From Emmonsiellopsis sp. PD_33 (taxonomy: Eukaryota; Ascomycota; Eurotiomycetes; Onygenales; Ajellomycetaceae), in assembly GCA_032988165.1 (NCBI GenBank), contig JANTQF010000052.1, positions 62,001 to 126,000 of the forward strand: 64,000 bases of DNA, written 5' to 3'. The notes beneath the pieces were generated by a model. It worked only from the letters and a program-made list of their open reading frames with translations, had not been told where the DNA came from and did not search any database. Positions 9,504 through 20,483 of the stretch are shown here, one piece after another (position 1 is the first letter of the stretch; the number at the start of each line of letters is the position of its first letter). The translations under genes were made by a program, and so were the position numbers.

Positions 9504-11078
9504 ATGGAAACCAGCCGTTCCGCAGATTCTAACTTGACCCCCATAAGGGTCAGGGGTAAGAGGCAAAAAAATCCCCGCTCTACTGGCGAGAACGCTGTCC
9601 AGATCGGCCAGACAGGGTCCATTGACAGTGTTCAATCATCACGCCCCTCTAAGAAACCGGGGAAGCGCCCGCTGTCGTCTCCAGAGAAAAGCCGTGTCCG
9701 CCAGGCCAGGAGAGTAAAGCTAGGCAGAAGAAGGATGTCAAGCCTCGAATCTCTCCCTGTCGAACTTATCGAGAAAATATTTCTATACTCGCTAGAAGTC
9801 AATTTTCCTCTAGCATCCCCTCGGTTCGGCGCCGTGCTTTCTAGAGAGCCAATATATAAGATATTGACTTTCGTTGCGTACTATAATGATCATGTGGATC
9901 CAGGCGATGAGCTCACCAGATCGTATCTGAAAAGCAGACTTGGCCCGTGGGAATATGTCGAGACAAGTTCTAGCCTTCGACAGACCTTACAGTCAATTAT
10001 ACCTCTCTTCAAATGGTTTACTTTAGACCGTCTCAAAGACAGTCTGCGGCTCATGACCAAATTGGCTATCCACAAACATCTTTTTGGCCCTCGACCCAAC
10101 GGGGCAGCGATGGTGATGGACGCTGCGCGATTTACAGAAGTGAGCAAGCATTTGGACAAGGATCCGAGGGCCTGGGAGACAACAGTGGAGGGCGTGGACA
10201 AATACAACAAGCACTGCACTGCACATATCTTTGCAAAGTCATTGGAAATCGGTTACTTTAAAGGCCCCCGTGACAAGTATCACAAAAGAATGAGTATTTC
10301 CCCTATGGTTGTTTGGAACGTTCCAGACAATCTTCTCAGAGGCAACGGCACGCCATGGACGGATAAAAAATTTGCCCTCCTCCAATTCCTCCTCTATTTC
10401 CTTCCAACCGGCTTCGTTGCCACAGAGGAGTCGGTAAAATACCTCCCATCTCTGGAAACCCACGTGTCCCATGACGCCCTACAAGAAGGCATCCACAATG
10501 CCATTACGCAGCAAAACACCCTCATTCTTTGCGAGCTACTTGCCTGGGACGAAAGAATAAACTGCAGATGGAAACTCCCCGACCCCCCCGACCCCTCCTC
10601 CCTCGGGGCGCCCGATATACTTGAGGAGTTCGACTTCGACACCTTCCTCGGCTACGGGCGTGACCTGGAAGTACAGCCTGAGCACTTCCTAACCGCCATC
10701 CGCCAATCCGAGGATCCGCGCCTGGTACAGATCCTCCTCCGCGCGAGCGCAGAATCAATTCCCTGTGATGATGACGAAGTAACCGCCTGGGCGATGCGGT
10801 TGCGCGATAGCGGCAATGATGACAATGCTGCATTCGGGCGGTGGCTGCTCAGCTTCATGGTTGACGTGCCGACACGTAGGGGAACTATGGGTACTTTGTT
10901 TTACTTTGGTTGGACCAAACGGGTGTTCCACCCCGTTTCACAGTGGGGGTGGGAGTACAAGAGGGTGCCGTGGCTTCGAGGGCTGGACAAGTTTCTGGAG
11001 GAGGAGGGCCTGTATCAGGGACATGTGGGATATCAGAGCCAAGGGGGGGGTCAGTTGATGCATGCGCGTTATCAGTAG
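9504..11078 (+). CDS. F-box-like protein
   Basis: Single-exon 524-residue protein; the ATG at 9504 is the first in the open frame. Residues 1-75 are basic and Ser-rich (likely disordered, with KKPGKRP). An F-box-like motif begins at about 77 (L-E-S-L-P-V-E-L-I-E-K-I-F). F-box proteins recruit substrates to SCF ubiquitin ligases through Skp1. The remainder is alpha-helical looking, without recognisable LRR or WD repeats. It resembles the product at 12948-14234 in the F-box, in the following I-Y-K/T segment and in an R/C-W-(F/C)-T-L segment, suggesting a lineage-specific family. It is convergent with that gene. The degradation target is unknown. Confidence 0.75.
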   Translation: METSRSADSNLTPIRVRGKRQKNPRSTGENAVQIGQTGSIDSVQSSRPSKKPGKRPLSSPEKSRVRQARRVKLGRRRMSSLESLPVELIEKIFLYSLEVNFPLASPRFGAVLSREPIYKILTFVAYYNDHVDPGDELTRSYLKSRLGPWEYVETSSSLRQTLQSIIPLFKWFTLDRLKDSLRLMTKLAIHKHLFGPRPNGAAMVMDAARFTEVSKHLDKDPRAWETTVEGVDKYNKHCTAHIFAKSLEIGYFKGPRDKYHKRMSISPMVVWNVPDNLLRGNGTPWTDKKFALLQFLLYFLPTGFVATEESVKYLPSLETHVSHDALQEGIHNAITQQNTLILCELLAWDERINCRWKLPDPPDPSSLGAPDILEEFDFDTFLGYGRDLEVQPEHFLTAIRQSEDPRLVQILLRASAESIPCDDDEVTAWAMRLRDSGNDDNAAFGRWLLSFMVDVPTRRGTMGTLFYFGWTKRVFHPVSQWGWEYKRVPWLRGLDKFLEEEGLYQGHVGYQSQGGGQLMHARYQ

Positions 11079-12947
11079 GGTGGGATATCGAGGCGGAGCT
11101 GGGCAGGATAACCATGGAGATCTAGAGTTGTCTGGATGTCTGGATGTTGAGCGAGTTAAATAAGATAAGGTTTTTCGGGCGCCGTCATGTTTATTTATTT
11201 ATTTACTATTATTTTTTTCTCCTCCATGTTGGATTTTATTTAACTGCTGGTTAAATAACTATCACTACAGAGCCAAGCTGTTCACCTCCTCCACCGCACT
11301 CTGTGTGGTTTTCTTCGGGCAAAATCGTCACAAACCCAAACGGCCAACCAACAGACACAGGCTATATAATGGTTATAGTTACCCGCCACCTTTCTTTCGG
11401 CTGATTAAATAAAAATAATAGCTGCTGAGCAGACCTCATCATTTACTATTGTTTCTGAATGCAAAGCACCAACCATCCTGTGTGGCCGCCCATGCCCCGT
11501 GCCCCCTCCCTCCCTCCCCTCAGAGCCCAACCGCCGTCAAAGTGTCAAGATACTAACTAGTATCTGAAAGATTCCATTGCACAATGTATTCTCTCCCATT
11601 GTCTTTTGCCTTCTTCCCCATGTATGCCTACGTAACTATATAACTATAGGCAGAAACCCCCCACAGGTACATAGGTATGTTCCCTACGCCCCCAAATAGA
11701 TTGATTTATTCATTAGTTACGTATGGGGCGCGGAGCATTACCTTGCATTGCATGATATGTTAACACCCTGCAGGAATGGATGGATGGATGGATGGATGGA
11801 TGGATGGATGGGTTAGGCAGAGTTTAGATATTTGGATCGATACATACATATAGTCACTATCATCAATATGATACCGTATTGGGCTGATGCGGATGGGTTG
11901 ATAGTAGATAGAGGGGTAGATAGTTATTGCAATGGCTGTTTGTATACCTATGTAGATAGATAGGTGACTGGGTACATTGCTGAATGATTATGATGCTGAA
12001 TTTATACTGACAAGTTATATAGAGTGCAAGTCAATTGTAGGGATTGCCTGGCAGACTACACCTTTTGATGGTACATACATTGGTAGTATGTATATAGGCT
12101 ACATTTTACATAGCTAACTACCCTGGGAATAAACTAATACCTACTCGTTTTGACTCATCAGTCTGGGCTTGAATAGATAAATATATAACTAGCTAACTAG
12201 GAGGGTTAGTTGTGCTGTCTATGAGAGAACTATTGATAACAACAGTGTTGTATGTAGCAAGCAAGAGGAAAGGAAACCCTTCCTATTGAGGAACTGATTT
12301 GTCAAAACTTAACCTCCATCCTCCCTCCCTCCCTCTCCCAATCAATCAATGAATAACTAACTACCTACTAATCTTCCGGAACTAGCATATTCTATTGAGC
12401 ACCTATTGCATCTTGCATGATGCCCCCTGTTTTTACTACACCCATACTCACTCACTGACCGCATGCGGAACATTTTTCTTTCTTTCTATTTAGATAGGCA
12501 GAATGTCAATTATTTTATATTCTGATTGTTCGGACCCATAAACTATACTATTTTCTCCTTCTTCGTGTCATCATTCATATCATGTTTCGTTATCTCGTGA
12601 GGAAATGGAGTGATCGAAAGATGTAGACCCTCTTTCCCCTTCACCATCCTTTTCAACGCAACGCTTCTGGTCGTTTGTTTCCGTTTTAGATCAAATCTCG
12701 CTGACTTGGAGGAAAGGTAGAGGGGATATAGAGGGATAGAGGGAAAACTGGAAGGAAACGTGTAAACAAAAGAAGGAAAAGGAAGGGAAAAAAAAAAAAC
12801 CACCCTCGCTGATGAGAAAAGATTTTTTTTAAATGAACCAAATAAATAACACAAGAAAAACGATATCAAAAAAAAGGAAAACCCATTCTTTCCAAAAGTA
12901 AGATAATAAATCAACGAAGGAGATGGAAAAGAGAATGATAGATCCGA
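11079..12947. other. 1.9-kb gene-free, repeat-rich gap
   Basis: Lies between the 3' ends of two convergent F-box-like genes. It has no open frame of note and is rich in short tetranucleotide runs (TTTA near 11192-11205, ATGG, GATA-type, TCCC near 12320), with A/T-rich sequence throughout. It may hold long 3' UTRs. Confidence 0.5.
11776..11812. repeat. (ATGG)n microsatellite
   Basis: About nine uninterrupted copies of ATGG in the gap between the two F-box-like genes. Confidence 0.95.
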
Positions 12948-14234
12948 TCATCCTCCTCTCTTCGTCACACCCCCCCTTACAGCCCCACCACCAAACTGAC
13001 TCTCCCTCTCCCTCATGCCCTCTCTTTCCCCCTCATATTTCTTCCTCGCATCATACCTATTCATAAGCGCCCTAATACTCGGATCCGACACAGGCACATC
13101 CTCCCTCCTCTCCTCAAACAACTCTTTCAAAAACGGATCATTATCCGACCCGCCCGCCAACCGCGCCGCCAGGCGAAAATGATTCTGCTTCAGCGGCCAC
13201 CTGAGCGTATACCCGTACACCTTGACGCGGATCCGCATGGTAAGCATGTGCTTGAAGGTGTCGAAGTCGCGGTCCGTGATGACCTGGCGGAGCGTGGCTT
13301 TGGAGCGCTCGTATCTGCTGTCTTCGTCGATGTAGGCTTCTGTGGAGAGGAGGGTGAGGAATTCGAGTTTCTCGGGAGTCCAGGGCGGGCGGAGGAGGTG
13401 GTCGGGGATGCGGCAGGGGTCGCTGAAGCCGCCATAGGGGAGGCGGAAGACGTCGATATATTCGAAGACAAGGTCGTTGGCTGGCCGGATTTGGACGGAG
13501 CCGAAGTTGAACCAGATGGCTATGCGGCGTTTGGGGTTTGTGGTGGTGGTGGTGGTGGTGGTGGTGGTGGTGGTGGTGTTTGTGGTTGCGGAGGCGTTGG
13601 AGGGGTTTGTGGATGTGGATGTAGCAATGGTGGAGGTTTGTTGTTGCTGTTGCTGTTGCTTCTGCGGTTCTGGTGGTGGTTCGGGTATTCTAGCTTCCAC
13701 TCTGAGGTCACCAGTGCCCCTGCTTCCTATGGCTTTGCTGGTGATGCGGTCCATATTTCGCCAGTAGGGTTCGAGGTTTTCCAGCTTCCGCCGGTCTGAA
13801 GGTGATATTATCAGGTGGTTGCATTTCTGGCGGAGTACATGCTCAACGTGCTCCCGTTGGCACTTGCGCATTAGGGGTAGCGTACACCAGCGGCATTTGA
13901 GGATCTCAGTTTGCAGTGTGGCTCGCTGTGGAGCGGTGAGGGAGAAGTAGTCGAGGGGTAGATATGGTTTAATAAAGAAATCGGTTAGAGCGGATTCATT
14001 GTTGCTGCTGAAGGCGAGACGGATGAGCCAGGTATAAATTACGTCGTTGGAGAGGGCAAGGGCGATGGGGAGGGAGGCTCTGGGTAGGTTTATTTCGAGA
14101 CATTCGAAGAAGATTTTCTGCACTATCTCGACGGGGAGTCGTTCGAGGGGAGTTTTTCGTAATTTATGATGCCAATGCTGGGGGCTCCCGGTGTTGGATG
14201 GCGAGACTGAGGTATCCATCCTTGAGGTATACAT
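12948..14234 (-). CDS. F-box-like protein with poly-Gln and poly-Thr tracts
   Basis: 428-residue single-exon protein (the first ATG is used; a second Met is at residue 6). The F-box-like motif begins at about residue 31 (L-E-R-L-P-V-E-I-V-Q-K-I-F-F), followed by helical sequence similar to the neighbour at 9504. Between about 195 and 240 is a low-complexity insert: a run of seven Gln, a Ser/Thr/Asn-rich spacer, and twelve consecutive Thr encoded by ACC repeats. The C-terminus is charged (R/E-rich) and then Gly-rich. It is probably an SCF adaptor of a lineage-specific family. The tract lengths are likely variable between strains. Confidence 0.75.
   Translation of the reverse strand: MYTSRMDTSVSPSNTGSPQHWHHKLRKTPLERLPVEIVQKIFFECLEINLPRASLPIALALSNDVIYTWLIRLAFSSNNESALTDFFIKPYLPLDYFSLTAPQRATLQTEILKCRWCTLPLMRKCQREHVEHVLRQKCNHLIISPSDRRKLENLEPYWRNMDRITSKAIGSRGTGDLRVEARIPEPPPEPQKQQQQQQQTSTIATSTSTNPSNASATTNTTTTTTTTTTTTTNPKRRIAIWFNFGSVQIRPANDLVFEYIDVFRLPYGGFSDPCRIPDHLLRPPWTPEKLEFLTLLSTEAYIDEDSRYERSKATLRQVITDRDFDTFKHMLTMRIRVKVYGYTLRWPLKQNHFRLAARLAGGSDNDPFLKELFEERREDVPVSDPSIRALMNRYDARKKYEGEREGMRERESQFGGGAVRGGVTKRGG
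13541..13578. repeat. (TGG)n / (ACC)n coding microsatellite
   Basis: Triplet run of about twelve units encoding poly-Thr on the minus strand inside the F-box-like gene. A second, imperfect CAA/CAG run encoding Gln lies at 13639-13661. Confidence 0.95.
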
Positions 14235-16591
14235 GCTTGTCGTATTGATAACAGTTCCTCCCTCGTCTCAACGAAGAGTAGACGGCCTCCAGACATCCAC
14301 GAAATATCGTGAGGAACAACCCCTATCAGGTTTGAAGTTGTGGGTGGTGGGAGGAGCCCGATATATTCAAGGAGTGTGGCCGCTTTGTTCTGTCTTCTGG
14401 CAACCACAGCGTCCGCAACAGCCAGCTTGGTACACCAGAAAGGGTCAATTGGGCGCCAGATGTACCGCAGACCCCTAATCCAAACCCGGGGGGAAGCCCT
14501 GGAGCCGAACGACCAAACCACGAGCAGCAGGTCGAAAAGGGTACAAAAATGTTACTCTCCGGATGCGGGGGGCAAGAATTCGCTGATTTTATAGCGCAGG
14601 GATATGCACAGGAATCTCTTCAGAGTGGAAATGGCGGTATTATAGAAGCCTCAGGCCCCTCTCCTTTGCCTTGCGTTCCCCTCAACACTCCAGACAGTGG
14701 GTAGGATGGCGTTCGCGGTGACAAATAATAGAAGGAAATAAACAATTGCCCACGCTATCGGAGCGCTGACACGTTGCAGGTTGCAGCGGTAATATAAATA
14801 GTTGGCTTTATCAGAAGAGAAGATCGAAGAAAGGCGTCATGTACGCATCCTTTCATGAGAAGAACCCACAAAAAAGTCCCATCATTGCCAACTGGCCCGA
14901 GAGAGAAGAGAACAAGTCCCGATTGATTGGGTATTGAATGAAACAGATCAGTCACCCAACAGAAAGGTTGCCGGTCCCGCTATTTAGCTGGTTCTGTCTG
15001 TCTGTCTGTACATGTACATACATGTAAATCCTGTGGACCGTCAGTTTGTGCAGCGAGCAGACAGCGAGGGAAATGGGATGTCAGAGAGGTCAGTCACGAT
15101 AGGGAAGCTAATAGCGAAACCTTTATCAAATTATATCACCGATAGAGGTCGCAACCTCGAACTCCCCCCCACCGTGACCGCAGCGAAAAAGCGCCACAGC
15201 GTCGAAAATGGGGGAAAAGCAAAGAAAGTCCAAGCGGGAATCGAAGGACACGAATAAGAGCGTCGAGGGCCGGGGATGTGGTTAGGCGGTGGGGATTATC
15301 TTGGTTCTCGGGTTGGATGTCCCAGTCCGAGCGGCGGGTTGAACTTATTTAGCAGGCCAGCATTGGTTCCGAAGCCATGGTTCTCGTCATCTGTCTGCTT
15401 CTCGGGGTTCAATGTGCGGGGATGGACGTTGGAGATGGCGAGGAGATGCTGCAGAGTGGCGTCCTGGACTAACAGAAATACTAATAAGTAGTGACATCCA
15501 CGATGAAGCAGGGACTGAAGACGTGGATGGGTACGTGGGGAGCAAGACAAAGGGAAAAGGCAAAAAGAAACCCTATTCTCTAATATAATTATCCAAATAC
15601 TTGATGATTCCTCACCATGTAACTATATCCAACTACCCAGCTAGCGAACCTGATTGCTGGGACCTTCACCCTGAACCCGACTGTCGGGAATCCGTCCTGA
15701 CCGCATTGCTGGGAATCCAGTCAAAACAGACGACAGCGCCTGGTTGTCGGTGACGGGAACTGGCATTGGGTGGTGGCAAGTCTTGGGGAAGACAATAGAC
15801 AACCGGTATGTTGGGGATAGGGTTGTCTGTCTGATTCATGGTTGAATCTGACTTTTTGATGGCTGTTGGTACATACTAAATGTAACTTTTGAACTGCTTG
15901 TTGGGGTAATTGTCTCCGCGGGCAGGGGGCGTCAATTAGGGGCGACTTTAACCGGACGACCTATCTCTAGGCGCATATTGGGGGATGTGTTAGGGGGTGT
16001 TTTAACTAGATTAGCGGTGGCCTTGGTTAAAGGCAGGACCTGTCATATCACGTCTCTGGCGCCACCCGCGTAACTTCTGAAGTATACACATTGCAGCGAC
16101 ATTGTATTGTACATGTACAACCAAGCAAGATACATATATCTACCCGCCTGGGCGAATAGCAGACAAGCCAACAACGGTCTATCTTTCTACACCCCTTTCA
16201 TCACCGCTTACTACAAGTTGTCCATCACACTGTGTAAAGAAGAACGAAAAAAATAACAACTGAATTTCTATACACAGCTCGTCGGGACCACAAGCAGGAT
16301 CGGGTCTTCCTTCCCGAGGTTCCCCATCGCCGCCCACCAAGGTTGCAGACTTTCCTTCTTCCAAGAAAAGGATTCCAGGACAAGAAGGAAAAAACAAGAC
16401 CTCCCTTCGCTTCGAGTTTTGGCTGTAACTCAAATGTGATAATTTATGGATTGACAATTGTTACATATATGGGAAAACAGGAATGTACGATCTCAGAACG
16501 AACAAAGGGAAGTCGGAAGATTTGTATGTGGCGGCATAGATGTGAACCGTTCGGGAAACGAGAAAAAAAAGGGTTGGATTGACGTGATGAT
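14235..16591. other. intergenic, about 2.4 kb, no gene seen
   Basis: 5' flank of the minus-strand F-box-like gene plus the 3' flank of ATP synthase subunit d. It contains a CTGT repeat near 14995-15008 next to alternating purine/pyrimidine TACATGTACATACATGTA, and G/C-rich promoter-like sequence at 15640-15780. No open frame with family features was found on either strand. Confidence 0.45.
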
Positions 16592-17509
16592 TTACAGGAA
16601 GGAGAGATCGCCGAATTTTTCCTAGATTGTGTTTGCCGTTAGTAATTGGAACCTGTAGAGTTTGGGTTGATGGCATAGCATGCGAAGAATTGTGCATGGC
16701 GTTGCTATCATTAACCCATCATCGGGGATCTCTCCGCGGGGGATCCAACGAACCTTGTATCCGGGTGGCATCCATTTGCCCTTGGCGACGAATTGAGAGG
16801 TCTTCTCCTCGATTTCTGGAGCAGCCTTGCCGACATCGTCCTACATAGCAGCGAAAAGAAACACATTATATTAGCATCACATCCAATCCTAATCCCGCAT
16901 GTAGGCCTCTCAATCCCATTCCCAGAATGCAAAAGACATACGACAGTAAGATCCTCAAACGGTCTCGCGCTCTCGATATTCTCCAGCGTCTTCTGCAGAC
17001 TGGCCAGCTCGAGCTCGACCTTGCCCTTGGTGGCCTCGGCACCGGTCATGGCCTGGGCCTCGAAGGCCTCGATGGCCTTGAGCTGTCTGTTGACATCGAA
17101 CGTGGCGGGCTTGAAGGTCTTGAAGTGGCCCTCGATCTCGTCGATGACGGCCTGGTTCTTCAGCAGGCCGCGGTAGTGCGCGAAGTCGACCGTCTGCGGC
17201 TGCTCGGAGAGGACCTGCAGCTTGCGGCGGGCGTCGTCGTTGCGCTTCTTGAAGGCCGCGAGAGAGGTGGCGGTTGCTCCCCGGAGACCGAGGGAGGTGG
17301 ACACTTTGGCCCAGTCGAGCTTGAGAGCTGCGCTCCGCTGTTCGAGTCAAGGGGATATTGGGTTAGTCGGGATTGATTAAATGATGGGTTTGATGGGCGG
17401 GTTTCGGGTGGGCTCGCGATCGGTAGGGAAGGGGGGTGAGCGGGGGATTGATGGGCGAAGATGGCGGATGGAGATGGGAAGGGCCGAATTGACTTACTGC
17501 TACAGCCAT
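16592..17509 (-). CDS. ATP7: mitochondrial ATP synthase subunit d (4 exons)
   Basis: Peripheral-stalk subunit d of the mitochondrial F1Fo ATP synthase. Exons 17498-17509, 16942-17337, 16754-16840 and 16592-16621 encode 174 residues, the usual size. The sequence is family-typical: a short start, then [12 protein letters not shown] near residue 5, [26 protein letters not shown] and W-M-P-P-G-Y-K. The last coding exon is only 30 nt (E-K-F-G-D-L-S-F-L, then stop) and was placed because it restores the conserved Y-K-E-K-F-G-D end. Reading through instead gives an unrelated tail. The donor of that last intron is the weak GTTCGT. Downstream of and co-oriented with NAC alpha and eL14. Confidence 0.93.
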
Positions 17510-17945
17510 TGTGTGCGGTGAGAGTGGAATTGGTGCGGTGGGAGACCTGGGAATCTGTGCAGAGCCGGAATTTGAGGGGATGAAGTTGTTTTGACGAGAA
17601 CTGGCGAGAAAGACAGCGTCACGTGACACACATTGCTGGGTCTTGGCATCATCAAATTCACGAGGAATATCGACTTGATGGAATAGGATATGGAGGACAG
17701 TACGAGTCAATTGGAATGGGACTGAAGGTTCATGGCGAAGAGGATACTTTTCTGCAGAGTTTGATCTTACATACTAGCAAGGTGGATTGGTATTTACCGC
17801 AAGTCGAGAAGGAAAAAAAAGACGTAGACAACTTCGCTCCCGGACACAGGGCTGGCTGCAAGCTTTTCGTAGATTGTTTTAATTTAAAACTGGCTCAAAA
17901 AGGGCAAATATAAAAGAGGTGGGAAAACAAATTGCTGCGTTACAA
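17510..17945. other. intergenic, ATP7 promoter and NAC alpha 3' flank
   Basis: 436 bp between two co-oriented housekeeping genes. No separate gene is seen. Confidence 0.6.
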
Positions 17946-18771
17946 TCATACGCTCAGGGCCATGATCGAGTTGACAATGTCGTTATCGTTCTCCTTGAGA
18001 GCCTTGATGGCCTTCTTCCGCGACACAGACGCTTGGGCCATGACGAGCTCGATGTCCTTGGACTCAATTCCGGTGTCGTCAACCTCCTCGCCCTCTTCCT
18101 CTTCCTCCTCCTTCTTCTCAGCGGCCTCGACGGCCTTGCCCTTGCCGTGGTCATGGGCGTGGTCGTGGCCGGCATGGGCGTCGCCGTTTCCAGCAGTGGC
18201 GCTCTCAGCGGCAGCGAGCTGCTGAGCGGCGGAAGCCTGAGCCTGGGAGTTCAGGTCCTCGATCTTGGCCTCACCGAAGATGCTGGTAAATCCGTTAGTC
18301 TTCCGGGCACTGCTACCAACTTGAGGGGGCGAAAGTGTGGGGTAAAACATACATCCAGGTGTTGCTGGAGGGGGATCGGTAGACATCTGGTTGGTTGATG
18401 ACGAAGAGGATCTATAGACATGGTATTAGTACTTGATCAATGCATTCCGTTTCTCATATAGTTCCCCCGCAATGTGTGTTTACATCCGCCGTCGGGAACA
18501 ATATAAAAAATCAACAAGGAACCGTATTGCTTACGTTCTTCGGCCGGCGGAGGGTAACACGGGTGATACCAGGGACGTGCTTCAAGCCAAGCTTGCCAAT
18601 GGCTTTCCGGGCCTTCTTCTCGTTGCGGGAGTGAACAGTGACAGCGGCGCCACCGGGGATGGTGGGCTCTTCGGCGCCCTCAGCTTCGGACTCGGAGCTC
18701 TCACCGGCATCCTCGACGGTGGTCTTGGGGACGACCTCGTCGTCGGCGAGTTCTTCTATCCGGGCAGACAT
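17946..18771 (-). CDS. EGD2: nascent polypeptide-associated complex subunit alpha (3 exons)
   Basis: Alpha subunit of the ribosome-bound NAC chaperone, which shields nascent chains at the ribosomal tunnel exit. Exons 18535-18771, 18353-18411 and 17946-18282 give 210 residues. The order is an acidic N-terminus, the basic ribosome-binding/NAC domain ([11 protein letters not shown], then V-T-L-R-R-P-K-N), [14 protein letters not shown] and [12 protein letters not shown] His/Glu-rich linker follows, then the C-terminal UBA domain (I-E-L-V-M-A-Q-A to I-V-N-S-I-M-A-L). The donors are GTAAGC and GTATGT. Confidence 0.97.
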
Positions 18772-19825
18772 GTTTGGGGCGGGAAGTCTGTTTTTGCCAA
18801 TCACCGTTTGGACAGCTGGTTAGCACTTTCGTGGACAGGCCTGACGAGTGCGCTGCTGAGCGAGGCTTGGTGGGGGGCCGCCCTCCCACGAATAGGGGCG
18901 AATTGCATATCGAACGGGGCGGGGAGAATTGCAGTTCCGCCTAGGGAGGGCATTAGAACGTACCTTGGTGATGGACGGGCAGCGGAGGGGGGTGTATGGA
19001 ATTTTTTTTCGCAGCGTGTTGAGGTCTTCTTGCTGCTGTGGAAGCTGTGTGATGTTCGCGCTCACCTGACCTGGGCGCCTTGCCGAATAGGGTTAGAGAG
19101 GGCAGCCGCCGCTATTTCCACGCGCAACACCCTCCGTTCTATGATCTATGAAGGATGTCTATTTGGTTTAATGGTAGTTTGTGTTTTACGAGACAGGAAT
19201 CATTATGGCTTGATTGCGCAGTACTGAGTACCAAAATACAACATGTTCTTGCCGATCTTAAACTGGTCAATTCATTACCCGACATTCCATCTTAGTGGTG
19301 CACAACACCTCCCAGTCTACAAGCGTGCAATAGACTGACATCGAGCATCAGGGGTGATCGCACATAAGTGGCACAGTTGGCATTGTCGACGTTTGTTGTA
19401 AAGCATGTGTAGGTGGAAACGGGCCCTGCTTTGGAACTTCCTGGATATGGGTGAGCCAGATATTGATATCACAAACATATTTTCATCCAGCAGAGTCTCT
19501 TTGGCGGCACGGGGTGTTGCGCTTCCAATTGCTGTAAATGCGATATTCGAAGTAGATGCTGGACGGAATGGAGGGAAGAAGTCAAGGAACTGTGAATTGT
19601 TGCATCCGGTAATCGCGTGTTGAAAATAAAAAAGGAACATAAAAAGGTGCTTTGAATGATTTCGCCGTTCTCAAGTTTCTCAAAATGAAATTGTTTACAG
19701 CAATTTTTCAGGAAAAAACAGGACAATCTAGCGACCCCCTTCAACCCAATCGCAAAGATTCCCATTATCTCCCGGTTCCCACACATCCACACGCACAACG
19801 ACCCCCCGAACAGTCATAACCACAT
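18772..19825. other. intergenic, NAC alpha promoter and eL14 3' flank
   Basis: About 1 kb. G/C-rich near 18830-19120 (likely 5' leader and promoter of NAC alpha), then A/T-rich. No gene is seen. Confidence 0.5.
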
Positions 19826-20483
19826 TTACGAAGCAGCGCGGATCTTAGCATGTGCCTTTTGCACCTCGTAGCGGGCCTGTAGAGTAGAAGATAAACGATC
19901 AGTATGGTCCCTTCTCTGGCCTCGGGTGTGCGATAGAAAAAGGGGGCATATCGCATCTTCCAAGGATCCAGTATATAACCCCAGGCGCAGAAATTCCCAA
20001 CGCACCTGTTTCTTCAGTCTGAGAACCTTGAACCGCTCGAAGTCGGTCAGGTTTCGTCTCCGGTCAGCCTGTTCCTTCTTCTTGGCGTAACCGCTGTTGG
20101 CCCATTTGGAATCGATCTCAGCCTTCTCCCACAGCTTCTTCACCGGTCCGGTACCAGCCGCGCGGGGGAGTTTGGGGATGGTGAAAGGTGTGAGGGTGGC
20201 GTGGGAGAGGGCGAGGGCATGGCGAGGCACGACTTTGTTCTCTTGACCGGCGGGACCATCGACCAAGACCTGTAATAAATCCGAACATGATCAGAACTGC
20301 GATTCCTTTCCCTTTTCACAAGTCCCCTTTGGACAAACGCAACAAAATTCAACATACGCGCTTGTGATCGATAATCTCGACGATAGCAGCCAGCTTGCCC
20401 GTGTAAGGACCGCTCCGGATCAGCACAACACGGCCGACCTCAACGAGCTTCCATGACGAGGCTTTGATGTCGACTTGGGCCAT
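19826..20483 (-). CDS. RPL14: 60S ribosomal protein eL14 (3 exons)
   Basis: Large-subunit ribosomal protein eL14. Exons 20358-20483, 20006-20269 and 19826-19876 encode 146 residues, typical for fungi. A KOW-like SH3 barrel lies at residues 8-50 ([12 protein letters not shown], then G-P-Y-T-G-K-L and I-I-D-H-K-R-V-L-V-D-G-P). The basic central segment [13 protein letters not shown] follows, then the L-T-D-F-E-R-F-K-V helix. The final 51-nt exon gives a short basic tail. Donors GTATGT and GTGCGT; acceptors CAG. Confidence 0.96.

Noticed and set aside
13179..13799. 206-codon plus-strand frame, Gly/Val-rich
   Set aside because: Opposite strand of the F-box-like gene; the Gly runs come from the ACC/TGG microsatellite.
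16927..17376. 149-codon plus-strand frame
   Set aside because: Exact antisense of ATP synthase subunit d exon 2.
18433..19227. 264-codon plus-strand frame
   Set aside because: Antisense to NAC alpha and its promoter; no domain.
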